From Flavobacterium pokkalii (GTDB lineage Bacteria > Bacteroidota > Bacteroidia > Flavobacteriales > Flavobacteriaceae): a stretch of DNA of 64,000 nt. Shown piece by piece: positions 54,402-62,522 of this stretch. The notes under the pieces were generated by a model. The model saw nothing but the letters and a program-made list of their open reading frames with translations. It made no database searches and was not told the origin of the DNA. Positions within the stretch are counted from its first letter, which is position 1. Each line of letters starts with the position of its first letter. The stretch lies in assembly GCF_014596575.1 (NCBI RefSeq), contig NZ_NASZ01000018.1, forward strand, positions 1 to 64,000, read 5' to 3'. The position numbers and the translations under genes were made by a program.

Positions 54402-55337
54402 ATGAAAATTAAGAGAATACAGTTTAATAACTACGGTGATGCATCAAAAATGTACCTTGGAGAATACGAATTAGCACAACTTAAACCTAACGATGTACAA
54501 GTTAGAGTAAAAGCTGCTGCAGTAAATCCTTTGGATTGGAAGCAAAGAAGAGGTGATCTAAAACTTTTTATGAATAAAAAGTTTCCAAAAGGAATTGGGA
54601 ATGATTTTTCAGGAATTGTAGAAGCTATTGGTTCAAATGTACAAAATATAAAAGTTGGAGATGAAGTATTTGGTACAATGGATGTAAAACATCCTGGAGC
54701 ATTTGCAGAAAAATTAATTACTAACTCAAAATATGTAACAAAAAAACCAATCAATATTTCTCATGCAGATGCTTCTTGTCTTCCAATAGCTGCTGCAGTT
54801 GCTTGGGCAGCATTATTTATAAAAGGTAATGTTACTCAAAATTCGAGGGTACTTATTAATGGTTGCATGGGAGCAGTAGGTTCAATTGCCGTACAATTAG
54901 CCAAAGAAAAAGGAGCTTGGATTGCTGGTACCTGCTCAAAAAAGGATATAGAGGAAGCAAGAAAAAATGGAGTGAATGAAGTATATGAATTCACGGAGAA
55001 TAATTATTGGAAAAAAACTCAACCTTTTGATGTTGTTTTTGATACTGCTGGACTAATGCAACAAAGAATAGGTTTTTCTATGCTTAAATCTAATGGTAAA
55101 TTTATTGATATTAATCCTACTCCAATGTCTATGTTAAAGGGTTTATTCATAGCTAAATACAAGTTTACTTTTGCTACAGCAGCTATGAAACATCTTTCTG
55201 ATTTTGCTAACCTAGCAGAAAAGGGAATACTAAAAGCTAAAATTGGAAAAGAAACAAATATTTCAAAAGCTATAGAAATACTGACAGAAATTGAAAATGG
55301 AAACGGTGCTAAAGGAAGAACCGTAATAATTTTTTAA
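54402..55337 (+). CDS. Zinc-independent MDR-family quinone oxidoreductase-like protein
   Basis: The 311-residue protein has the MDR catalytic-domain start (KPNDVQVRVKAAAVNPLDWKQRRG, residues 27-50) and GIGNDFSGIVEAIGSNV near 65-81. The coenzyme motif is LINGCMGAVGSIAVQLAK, near 150-167, where this family usually has GAxGGVG-like strings. No structural-zinc cysteine cluster is visible, so it belongs with quinone oxidoreductase-like or NADP-dependent MDR enzymes that reduce quinones or alpha,beta-unsaturated carbonyls. It lies between the azoreductase and the AraC gene, 8 bp before the latter, supporting a quinone or electrophile stress operon. Confidence 0.88.
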   Translation: MKIKRIQFNNYGDASKMYLGEYELAQLKPNDVQVRVKAAAVNPLDWKQRRGDLKLFMNKKFPKGIGNDFSGIVEAIGSNVQNIKVGDEVFGTMDVKHPGAFAEKLITNSKYVTKKPINISHADASCLPIAAAVAWAALFIKGNVTQNSRVLINGCMGAVGSIAVQLAKEKGAWIAGTCSKKDIEEARKNGVNEVYEFTENNYWKKTQPFDVVFDTAGLMQQRIGFSMLKSNGKFIDINPTPMSMLKGLFIAKYKFTFATAAMKHLSDFANLAEKGILKAKIGKETNISKAIEILTEIENGNGAKGRTVIIF

Positions 55338-55345
55338 ATTTGTAT

Positions 55346-56260
55346 ATGAATAACTCAAAAATACATTATATCAAGACCATAACTGAATTACATCGCTTTT
55401 GTAATTTAGAAAAGCCTAAGCATCCTCTTGTTAGTGTAATTGATTATTCAAAAATTAACACACCCAAAGATGCTGGTTCTATTGTTTTTGATTGTTATTC
55501 AATAGCAATTAAAAAAGGAGTTAATTTTAACTTCAAATACGGTCAACAAACTTATGACTTTGATGAAGGGGTAATGATTTTTACCGCTCCAAATCAAGTG
55601 ATAAAAATTGAAAATAAGGCTACTGATGAAGATAATCGGGAAGGTTGGATTTTATATTTTCACCCTGATTTTCTATGGAATACCCCATTAGCAAAAACAA
55701 TAAAACAATACGAATATTTTAACTATTCAGCAAATGAAGCCTTATTTCTTTCAGAAAAAGAAGAAACAATAATTAATACAATTATTAAGAATATTGATGA
55801 AGAGTATCGTAATAATATTGATAAGTTTAGTCAAGGAATTATCATTGCACATATTGAAACATTGCTCAATTATTCTGAAAGATTTTATCAACGTCAATTT
55901 ATTACAAGAAAAATCACAAATCACAAAATTCTTGATCGTCTAGAAGAAATTCTTACGAATTACTTTAATAGTGATAATATATTGAAAAATGGTCTACCTA
56001 CTGTTCAATATCTTGCGGATTGCTTAAATATTTCTCAAAGTTATTTGACCAGTTTACTAAAAAATCTCACGGGGAAAAGCACCCAAAATCACATTCAAGA
56101 TAAAGTAATTGAAAAAGCAAAAGAAAAACTATCAACTACAAGCTTATCTGTTAGCGAAATTGCTTTTGAATTAGGGTTTGAACATCCACAATCATTTAGT
56201 AAATTTTTTAAAACCAAGACTTTGATTTCTCCTTTAGAATTCAGACAATCTTTTAATTAA
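55346..56260 (+). CDS. AraC-family transcriptional regulator
   Basis: Starting at the ATG at 55346 gives 304 residues; a TTG two codons upstream is less likely. An N-terminal cupin-like sensor region (about 20-180, with FTAPNQVIKIENK) precedes the C-terminal double helix-turn-helix (about 205-304). The helix-turn-helix contains LADCLNISQSYLTSLLKNLTGKSTQNHI, and SVSEIAFELGFEHPQSFSKFFKTKTLISPLEFR closes it. It is third in the azoreductase operon and probably activates it through the 21-bp direct repeat at 53659-53687. The likely inducer (quinone or electrophile) is inference. Confidence 0.92.
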   Translation: MNNSKIHYIKTITELHRFCNLEKPKHPLVSVIDYSKINTPKDAGSIVFDCYSIAIKKGVNFNFKYGQQTYDFDEGVMIFTAPNQVIKIENKATDEDNREGWILYFHPDFLWNTPLAKTIKQYEYFNYSANEALFLSEKEETIINTIIKNIDEEYRNNIDKFSQGIIIAHIETLLNYSERFYQRQFITRKITNHKILDRLEEILTNYFNSDNILKNGLPTVQYLADCLNISQSYLTSLLKNLTGKSTQNHIQDKVIEKAKEKLSTTSLSVSEIAFELGFEHPQSFSKFFKTKTLISPLEFRQSFN

Positions 56261-56345
56261 TTTTTTACATGTTACTTAATAAAACTGGATTAAAACAGTT
56301 TATAATTTCACTTCACACCAATAATTAAGTACTCCTTCAATTCTT

Positions 56346-56377
56346 TTTGGTATAAAAAAAAGAGCATTTGGTATAAA
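56346..56377 (+). promoter_or_regulatory. Predicted LytTR site before the metallo-hydrolase operon
   Basis: TTTGGTATAAA occurs at 56346-56356 and again at 56367-56377, exactly 21 bp apart. It is followed after 34 bp (from the second G of the second copy) by a -7-like TAGTTTAG at 56405-56412 and then the ATG at 56436. The same layout recurs at 62431-62460 and, inverted, at 62341-62370. Confidence 0.65.
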
Positions 56378-56435
56378 TAATAAATATCAAAATTAATTTG
56401 GCTGTAGTTTAGTCAAAAATTTATTCCTGAAATAA

Positions 56436-57488
56436 ATGAAAACAGTATTAAAAAAAATGTTTAAACGCATTATTATCTGCATAATTATAGGATTTATGAC
56501 TTTCACAGCTTTGGATTGCACCTCACAAAAAAAACTTAAAATTTCTGATCACTGCGATGGAAAAAAATTTTTCAATACCACTCTTGAAAAACAATTCTCA
56601 CCTAGTTTAAATGACATATTTAGAATGATGAAGGAAGGAAGACCTAAATGGCCAGATGATGTTACCACTCTGGGAACTCCAGTATTAAATAAAAAACTAA
56701 ATAAAAATGATTTTTCTATAACATTTGTGAATCATGCCACTTTTCTAATTCAAACATCTGAACTGAATATATTAACTGACCCTGTATGGTCGAATCGCGT
56801 AAGTCCATTAAGCTGGTTTGGTCCTAAAAGAATTAGAAAACCTGGTATCGAAATTAATGAACTTCCCAGAATAGACATTATACTAATAAGCCATAATCAC
56901 TATGACCACATGGATTTAGAAACACTAAAAAAACTCAACTCAAAATTTTCTCCATTGGTGATAGTCCCTATTGGAGACAGACCTTTAATAGAATCAATTG
57001 GAATAAGTAATGTTAAAGAATTAGATTGGTGGGAAAGTCTTAAAATCAACCAAAATGCAAAAGTTACTTTCACCCCCTCTCAACATTCATCAGCAAGAGG
57101 TCTGTTTGATAAAGATGAAAGTTTATGGGGAAGCTTTTTTATACAATTTGATAATCGAGGTATCTATTTTGGGGGTGATAGCGGCTATTCAACTCATTTT
57201 AAAGAGATAAAAAAACGCATTTGTCCACCTGATGTTGCAATTCTTGGTATAGGAGCTTATGCTCCAAGCTATTTCATGGAAAAGGTACATATGAATCCAG
57301 ATGAAGCTGTATCCGCCCATAAAGATCTGAATGCTGGATTAAGCATAGCAATGCACCACGGAACTTTTCAGCTTGCGTCTGAAGGTTATGAACAACCTTT
57401 GACAGACTTAAAAAAAGCACTTTTAAGAGAAAACATTTCAAATGATATATTTATCAGTCTATTGGAAGGTCAAACAAAATTTTTCTAA
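56436..57488 (+). CDS. NAPE-PLD-like metallo-beta-lactamase-fold hydrolase (probable lipoprotein)
   Basis: The 350-residue protein has a hydrophobic N-terminus with Cys28 (a weak lipobox, ALDC). The MBL fold follows with HNHYDH at 153-158, then PSQHSSARGLFD, GGDSGYSTHF and a late MHHGTF. These, and the segment ILTDPVWSNRVSPLSWFGPKR, match the NAPE-PLD / UlaG-like branch that binds two zinc ions. Homologues cleave N-acylphosphatidylethanolamine or small lactones, so the substrate is uncertain. It is the first of four genes in an operon with an SDR, a flavin reductase and an alpha/beta hydrolase, and is preceded by a predicted LytTR site. Confidence 0.85.
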   Translation: MKTVLKKMFKRIIICIIIGFMTFTALDCTSQKKLKISDHCDGKKFFNTTLEKQFSPSLNDIFRMMKEGRPKWPDDVTTLGTPVLNKKLNKNDFSITFVNHATFLIQTSELNILTDPVWSNRVSPLSWFGPKRIRKPGIEINELPRIDIILISHNHYDHMDLETLKKLNSKFSPLVIVPIGDRPLIESIGISNVKELDWWESLKINQNAKVTFTPSQHSSARGLFDKDESLWGSFFIQFDNRGIYFGGDSGYSTHFKEIKKRICPPDVAILGIGAYAPSYFMEKVHMNPDEAVSAHKDLNAGLSIAMHHGTFQLASEGYEQPLTDLKKALLRENISNDIFISLLEGQTKFF

Positions 57489-57540
57489 ATACAATAAGTA
57501 ACACGTTGTTATAAACAATTAACAATTATTTCATACCTAT

Positions 57541-58452
57541 ATGAACAAAAATATCAATAACATTGTTATGACTGGAGTCTCTTCAGGGATTGGCTTACAC
57601 GCTATAAATAAAATTACCAAACAGCTTAATACAAAAATAATAGTAGGTGCAAGAGACTGTAGAAAAAAAATGCCCGAAAATGTCCAGATAATACCGCTGG
57701 ATCTGGCCTCATTGTCAAGTGTGAGAACCTTCGCTGAACAGCTAATCAAAGAATTAAATGGAGGAATAGATTTATTAGTTCTCAATGCCGGCATGCAAAA
57801 TGTAGCCAGTAACGAGAAAAGCGAAGATGGATATGAGTTGACTTTTGCCGTTAATCATCTTGCTCATTATTTATTAATTCAGCTATTACTACCCCACATG
57901 TCTACCGAAAGTCGTATTATTATAACTACCAGCGACACCCATGATCCGGCAGTAACTCCTATTGCCCCTAAAATTCTTGATGTACAAGAACTGACGTACC
58001 CATCAAAGTCTGGATTTGGTTCTGGAATACGTGCCTATGCGTCATCAAAACTTTGCAATATATTAACGGCTTTCTCATTGTCTAAATTGGAACAAATAAA
58101 AACAAAGCACATCAGAATTATTGCTTTCAATCCAGGTTTTACCGTTGGAACATCACTTGGAAGAAATGCTTCTTTTACAAGTAAAATGATAATGTATGCC
58201 CTTATTCATACTGTTTTCCGCATAATCAGTCTGTTTAAACCTGAATATGTAATGAGTACACCTGAAAAATCAGGTGGTGTATTGGCAGATATCTGCCTTG
58301 AAACTCTGAGGATTCCTGCAGATAAAATCTACATCAGTCTGGTAAAAGGTAAACCCTCTTATCCTGAACCCTCTGAACTGGCAAAAGATGCCCAGGCACA
58401 AATTGAATTATGGGAAAAAAGCCATACGCTGGTTCAACTAAATACATTTTAA
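57541..58452 (+). CDS. Short-chain dehydrogenase/reductase
   Basis: This 303-residue SDR has TGVSSGIG at 11-18 (cofactor loop), LDLASLSS near 60, LNAGM near 82 and the catalytic YASSK with Tyr166 and Lys170. Length and the EDGYELTFAVNHLAHYLL region fit the retinol-dehydrogenase / protochlorophyllide-reductase-like branch, which often uses NADP. No signal peptide. It follows the metallo-hydrolase after 52 bp and is 4 bp before the flavin reductase gene, so it is inner to the operon. The substrate is not identifiable. Confidence 0.9.
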   Translation: MNKNINNIVMTGVSSGIGLHAINKITKQLNTKIIVGARDCRKKMPENVQIIPLDLASLSSVRTFAEQLIKELNGGIDLLVLNAGMQNVASNEKSEDGYELTFAVNHLAHYLLIQLLLPHMSTESRIIITTSDTHDPAVTPIAPKILDVQELTYPSKSGFGSGIRAYASSKLCNILTAFSLSKLEQIKTKHIRIIAFNPGFTVGTSLGRNASFTSKMIMYALIHTVFRIISLFKPEYVMSTPEKSGGVLADICLETLRIPADKIYISLVKGKPSYPEPSELAKDAQAQIELWEKSHTLVQLNTF

Positions 58453-58456
58453 AAAT

Positions 58457-59182
58457 ATGAATTTATTAACAGCCACCTTAAAGCAGATTCTCAATGAAGC
58501 AATTATAGAAAAAAAATGGAAAATCTCCGACCTGGCCTATGCCATCCGTTTGAAAAGTAAAAGTATTCAGGATATAGATTTTATTGCAGGGTATTTTATC
58601 AGAATCTGCATAGGATTATCCGAGGATTCTCTTTCTGGCAGAGATTTCGTAAGAAGTTATTCTATTTGGAATATTGACAAATCAAGCGGTACAATGGATA
58701 TTGCTATTGCAACTAAAAGCCAGGGTGCAGGTGCAAATTGGGTGTTAAATCAAAAAGTAGGTAACAAAGTTTACTTCAAATTAAAAAAAGGAAATTTCAT
58801 ATTAGACTGTGAATATGACAATTACCTTATGATTGGTGATTTATCTGCTTTATCACATTTATATATAATTAAAAGAAATCTTTCTGAAGATAAACAGATA
58901 GAAAGTCTTATATATAGTCAAAATGTCAACGAATTATACAATGACATTGACAACTCAAATCCTTTTAATTTTCACGAACTTCCAGAGAATCCAACAGACC
59001 AGCTTATTTGCAAAATCAAAGAAATCGTTCCTAAGATGACAGGAAAAAAAATGGTTTATATAGCTGGAGACAGTCGTGTATGCAGTACTTTAAATAAATA
59101 CTTTAAAAATGAATTAAACTGGGAAACTAAACTAATTAAAATTAAACCTTTCTGGAATCCCGAAAAAAAGGGTTTGGAATAA
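58457..59182 (+). CDS. Siderophore-interacting-like FAD/NAD(P)H reductase
   Basis: This 241-residue protein resembles the siderophore-interacting (SIP/ViuB) reductases. RSYS at 66-69 is the flavin-binding motif, the DIAIATKSQGAGANWVLNQ segment follows, and LMIGDLSALSHLY near 124-136 matches the conserved GDxSALP-type stretch. A C-terminal VYIAGDSRVCSTLNKYFKNE corresponds to the NAD(P)-binding half. These enzymes reduce ferric siderophores in the cytoplasm. Family similarity is by eye and moderately diverged, so another flavin reductase role is possible. It lies 4 bp after the SDR and 19 bp before the hydrolase. Together with the TonB receptor at 62523, it hints at iron or another TonB-imported ligand. 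Confidence 0.72.
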   Translation: MNLLTATLKQILNEAIIEKKWKISDLAYAIRLKSKSIQDIDFIAGYFIRICIGLSEDSLSGRDFVRSYSIWNIDKSSGTMDIAIATKSQGAGANWVLNQKVGNKVYFKLKKGNFILDCEYDNYLMIGDLSALSHLYIIKRNLSEDKQIESLIYSQNVNELYNDIDNSNPFNFHELPENPTDQLICKIKEIVPKMTGKKMVYIAGDSRVCSTLNKYFKNELNWETKLIKIKPFWNPEKKGLE

Positions 59183-59201
59183 TTACTTTAATTAAAATAT
59201 T

Positions 59202-60425
59202 ATGTCAGAAAATAAAAGTCCTTTAGAACAGATGAAAAATAAAGTGGATATGAAAAAATATATCCATTCAGGAAAACACTGGTCAGAATTAAAATTTTTC
59301 GATAACATGCTTACCGATGCTCTTGTAAAGCATATTCTTGGTTTAATTCGTTATAGAATGACTGATCCGGGTGAGATAATGGAAACATTAGGGCAAATGA
59401 AAAGTTCCTCTGAGCAGGACTGGGCTACTGCATGGGGGAACACCGCAGAAAAAATTCAGACCAGAGCTGAGGAGTCTTACGCTATTAAAAAAATGGTCTC
59501 TGCTTCTTCGTCTTATTTGAGAGCTGCAACCTATTGGAGAATCGCTCTTATGTATTTTAGCGACAAAGAAGACCAAATTGTTAAAAAGTATTCTGAAAAT
59601 AGCGTATATTGCTATGACCGCTATCTGGAATTATCAGGTTATCCCGGTCAGAAAATTCAAATCCCATACGAAGAAACCTATCTTCCAGGTTATTTTTATC
59701 GTTCTCCAACTGCGGAAGAAAAAGCCCCAATTTTAATTATTACACCCGGCAGGGACACTTGGGGAGAAGACACAATCTGGGTATATGATGCTGCACTCCA
59801 AAGAGGAATACACTGCATTGTAATAGAAGGACCTGGTCAAGGGACAACACTTCGTCTACAAAATCTAAAATTCAGACCTGATTGGGAAACGGTAATTTCA
59901 CCAGTAGTCGACTTTGCTGAAACATTGCCCGGAATTGATATGGAACGTATTGCTCTTATGGGAATCAGTTTTGGCGGTTATTTAATTCCCAGAGCAGCCG
60001 CATTTGAAAAAAGAATTAAGGTTTGCATAGCAAATCCGGGAAACATTAGCTGGGGAATATCAATAAACAAAGCATTAAAACAAGTCAAAAAGCTTCCTAA
60101 ATTTCTTCGTCCAACAATGATAGATAATCTGGTGAAGGACTATGCATGGAAACACGGAGTAGAAAACAATATAGATACGGTAATTTCTGAGCTGGATAAG
60201 TATAACAACAGTAATATTTTAGATAAAATCACCTGCAAGGTTTTGGTCATGGATGCTACTTCAGAAATACTACCTGGCGAAGCAATAAAATTTTACAATG
60301 CTTTGCAATGTCCAAAAGATTATATGCTTTTCGATTCGGAAACAACAGCACAAAATCATACACAAATGGGGGGATATGGCCCTGCATCCGATACACTGTT
60401 TGACTGGATTGAGGATAACTTATAA
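59202..60425 (+). CDS. Alpha/beta hydrolase (FrsA/DUF1100-like, acyl- or C-C-hydrolase family)
   Basis: This 407-residue protein has an N-terminal helical region (about 1-140), then an alpha/beta hydrolase core. The core shows ITPGRDTWGEDTIWVYDAAL (oxyanion region near 180-200), EGPGQGTT near 209 and the nucleophile elbow MGISFGGY with Ser256. Later acidic and His positions near 347 (MDATSEI) and 388 (NHTQMGG) complete a possible triad. The helical lid plus core resembles FrsA-like and 2,6-dihydropseudooxynicotine-hydrolase-like proteins. It ends the four-gene operon. Substrate unknown; the operon neighbours suggest lipid, ester or siderophore processing. Confidence 0.82.
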   Translation: MSENKSPLEQMKNKVDMKKYIHSGKHWSELKFFDNMLTDALVKHILGLIRYRMTDPGEIMETLGQMKSSSEQDWATAWGNTAEKIQTRAEESYAIKKMVSASSSYLRAATYWRIALMYFSDKEDQIVKKYSENSVYCYDRYLELSGYPGQKIQIPYEETYLPGYFYRSPTAEEKAPILIITPGRDTWGEDTIWVYDAALQRGIHCIVIEGPGQGTTLRLQNLKFRPDWETVISPVVDFAETLPGIDMERIALMGISFGGYLIPRAAAFEKRIKVCIANPGNISWGISINKALKQVKKLPKFLRPTMIDNLVKDYAWKHGVENNIDTVISELDKYNNSNILDKITCKVLVMDATSEILPGEAIKFYNALQCPKDYMLFDSETTAQNHTQMGGYGPASDTLFDWIEDNL

Positions 60426-60505
60426 AATCTAAAAATGACATAACAATATTTTGTATCAAAAAAATAATTAATTCTTTTTGAACCAGTTAGTAAAAATTCT
60501 AAAAA

Positions 60506-61228
60506 TTATCGGTTTAAAATCTTTTTGGATACATATTCGTTAAAAAAGAAATCTCTATAAACAGTTCCTATAGGGATTTCATTTTTTCCAATATAAACAG
60601 TATTGTTATCAATTGATTCAATTGAGTTTACATTTATAATATAAGATTTGCTAACTCTTACAAATAAACTTTTAGGAAGATTTTCATGAATAGTTTTGAT
60701 ATTCATTGCTGTAACTATTTTTTGATTCTCCTTATGTATTACCACATAATCTTTTAAACCTTCAATATATTGAATATCATTAAAATAAACTTTAAACATT
60801 CTTCGGTCTGCTTTCACAAAGAAATAATCATCTGTAAAATCTTCTATTTGATTATTTTCTAAATCAGCACTTATTAATTTTGAATAAATAAAAACCTTAT
60901 CTATAGCCTTTTGAAAACGTTCAGGCTTAATTGGTTTTATTAGATAATCAATTGCATCTACCTCGTAACTTTCAAGGGCAAATTCTGAAAAAGCAGTTGT
61001 AAAAATTACAAAAGTACTTGCAGGTATTGCTTTAGCAAAATCAATACCGTTAATGCCTGGCATTTGAATATCCAGAAATACTAAATCAACACTATTATTT
61101 GAAATAAACTGCATAGCGTTCTCCGGACCATTAAAAGCCCCTAGAAGTTTTAATGTATCAGTCTGTTCAATCAGCATCTGAACAGCTTCTCTTGCTAAAG
61201 GTTCGTCATCAACTATGATGCAGTTCAT
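60506..61228 (-). CDS. LytTR-family response regulator
   Basis: The 240-residue protein has a receiver domain (CIIVDDEPLAREAVQMLIEQ at 3-22; phosphoacceptor Asp53 in FLDIQMPGING) and a C-terminal LytTR DNA-binding domain (about 140-240, with FFVKADRRMFKVYFNDIQYIEGLKDYVVIH). LytTR proteins bind pairs of direct repeats about 21 bp apart. Such repeats occur at three promoters in this region, including that of its own kinase operon. It is encoded 2 bp after the kinase gene, so both form one operon. Confidence 0.95.
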   Translation of the reverse strand: MNCIIVDDEPLAREAVQMLIEQTDTLKLLGAFNGPENAMQFISNNSVDLVFLDIQMPGINGIDFAKAIPASTFVIFTTAFSEFALESYEVDAIDYLIKPIKPERFQKAIDKVFIYSKLISADLENNQIEDFTDDYFFVKADRRMFKVYFNDIQYIEGLKDYVVIHKENQKIVTAMNIKTIHENLPKSLFVRVSKSYIINVNSIESIDNNTVYIGKNEIPIGTVYRDFFFNEYVSKKILNR

Positions 61229-61230
61229 AA

Positions 61231-62283
61231 TTATAATATTATTTCAAGTTCAACAGTATACGTATCTGTTTCATCTTTGATCTTCAATGTGTAAGAAGTT
61301 GCAAATAAAAGTTCCAATCTTCTCTTGATATTCACTAATCCTAAACCTCCTGAATTGGATTTTATTGCCTTTAATAAAGGTTTTGAATTAACACATCTGA
61401 ATAACAGAATATTGTTTTGTACACTAAAATACAAATTTACAAAAGATAATTTAGATGAATCATTATTATGTTTGACTGCATTTTCTACGAATGAAATAAA
61501 TAAAAGTGGTGGAATCTGAACTCCATTTATGTTTCCTTCTTTCGAAATTAAAAAATCGAAATTATCTCGTCTTACCTTTTCTAAATTTAAAAAATCTTCC
61601 AAAAAATGAATATCAGAAGTCAATAACACTTTTTCTCTTGTACTGTCATACAATTGATAACGCAACAAATCACTTAATTTCATTAAAACGTCAGAAGCCC
61701 TTTCCGGATCTTTTTTAATAAGCACATTAGTATTATTAAGCATATTGAATAGAAAATGTGGGTTTATTTGATTTTTTAGCTGTTCGAGTTCAACTAAAGT
61801 TTTAGAATTTTCAAGTTCATTTATAATTTTAGTATCCAGCATCCATTGTTGAAACAATTTAATAGCTGCAGAAGCTGAAACAACTACTAGAATCACAATT
61901 GAAAAAGGCAGAACATTAATATTTCCTTTATCTGCTTCGAGTCTTACTTCATTTGTATAAACATATTGGCTAATATAATTTATTCCGTTAGCAATAATAA
62001 GCAAACCAAAAATTGACAATCCATATCTTATATATTGATTTTTGAGAAGAAGTTTAGGTACCAAAAAATACATATTGGTATAAATCAGCATAAGAAAAAG
62101 CAGCACGGTAATAATTCTACTGATGGTCTCCGTTGGTTCAGTATATTCGGGTGTTGTATTGAAAATTGCCAGCACAAAAAAAGCAATCATTATTAAATGC
62201 CTTTTTAACCTGTATTTACTATCGGTTAAAAATTGAATAATATGATACTCTCTTCTTTGTTTATCGTCCAAATTTTTACACAT
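61231..62283 (-). CDS. LytS-type sensor histidine kinase
   Basis: I prefer the ATG at 62283 (350 aa) over the upstream TTG at 62307, because a perfect -7 motif lies at 62305-62312 and would overlap the longer frame. The N-terminus has four or more membrane segments (about 30-170). The phosphoacceptor module reads LKNQINPHFLFNMLNNTNVLI near 187-207, the His_kinase (LytS) signature, followed by an HATPase domain with VENAVKHNN near 275 and GGLGLVNIKRRLELLF near 315. It phosphorylates the adjacent LytTR regulator. The stimulus is unknown; the membrane domain is of the DUF-like four- or five-segment kind. Confidence 0.93.
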   Translation of the reverse strand: MCKNLDDKQRREYHIIQFLTDSKYRLKRHLIMIAFFVLAIFNTTPEYTEPTETISRIITVLLFLMLIYTNMYFLVPKLLLKNQYIRYGLSIFGLLIIANGINYISQYVYTNEVRLEADKGNINVLPFSIVILVVVSASAAIKLFQQWMLDTKIINELENSKTLVELEQLKNQINPHFLFNMLNNTNVLIKKDPERASDVLMKLSDLLRYQLYDSTREKVLLTSDIHFLEDFLNLEKVRRDNFDFLISKEGNINGVQIPPLLFISFVENAVKHNNDSSKLSFVNLYFSVQNNILLFRCVNSKPLLKAIKSNSGGLGLVNIKRRLELLFATSYTLKIKDETDTYTVELEIIL

Positions 62284-62304
62284 AATATCCTTTTTATCGT
62301 TCCG

Positions 62305-62312
62305 CAAAATTA
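62305..62312 (-). promoter_or_regulatory. Predicted -7 element of the kinase/LytTR operon
   Basis: The minus strand reads TAATTTTG, a perfect TAnnTTTG match, 22 bp before the chosen ATG at 62283 and 33 bp after the nearer LytTR half-site. Confidence 0.6.
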
Positions 62313-62339
62313 ATTTCTTATTCAGTTAGAATATTTTTT

Positions 62340-62370
62340 TTATACAAAAGCCTTCCCTTTTTATACAAAG
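62340..62370 (-). promoter_or_regulatory. Predicted LytTR site for autoregulation of the kinase/LytTR operon
   Basis: On the minus strand TTTGTATAA-type elements are centred on G at 62366 and G at 62345, 21 bp apart, and the -7 element TAATTTTG follows 33 bp further. This is the same architecture as at the metallo-hydrolase and TonB receptor promoters, with T in place of the first G. Confidence 0.55.
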
Positions 62371-62430
62371 TTATTTAAAAGAGTTTTAATCATTTTTTTT
62401 TAGTAGCCTATCAATCCTTTAACAATACAA

Positions 62431-62461
62431 TTTGGTATAAAAAATAATCCGTTTGGTATAA
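62431..62461 (+). promoter_or_regulatory. Predicted LytTR site before the TonB receptor gene
   Basis: TTTGGTATAA occurs at 62431-62440 and 62452-62461, 21 bp apart. A -7-like TAGTTTAG at 62490-62497 follows at the same distance (55 bp from the first copy's second G) as in the 56346-56412 promoter. The ATG is at 62523. Confidence 0.65.
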
Positions 62462-62522
62462 TAACAAAAATGACAATTTCATTAAAATATAGTTTAGCCG
62501 ATAGAAATCAAAAAACAAAAAA

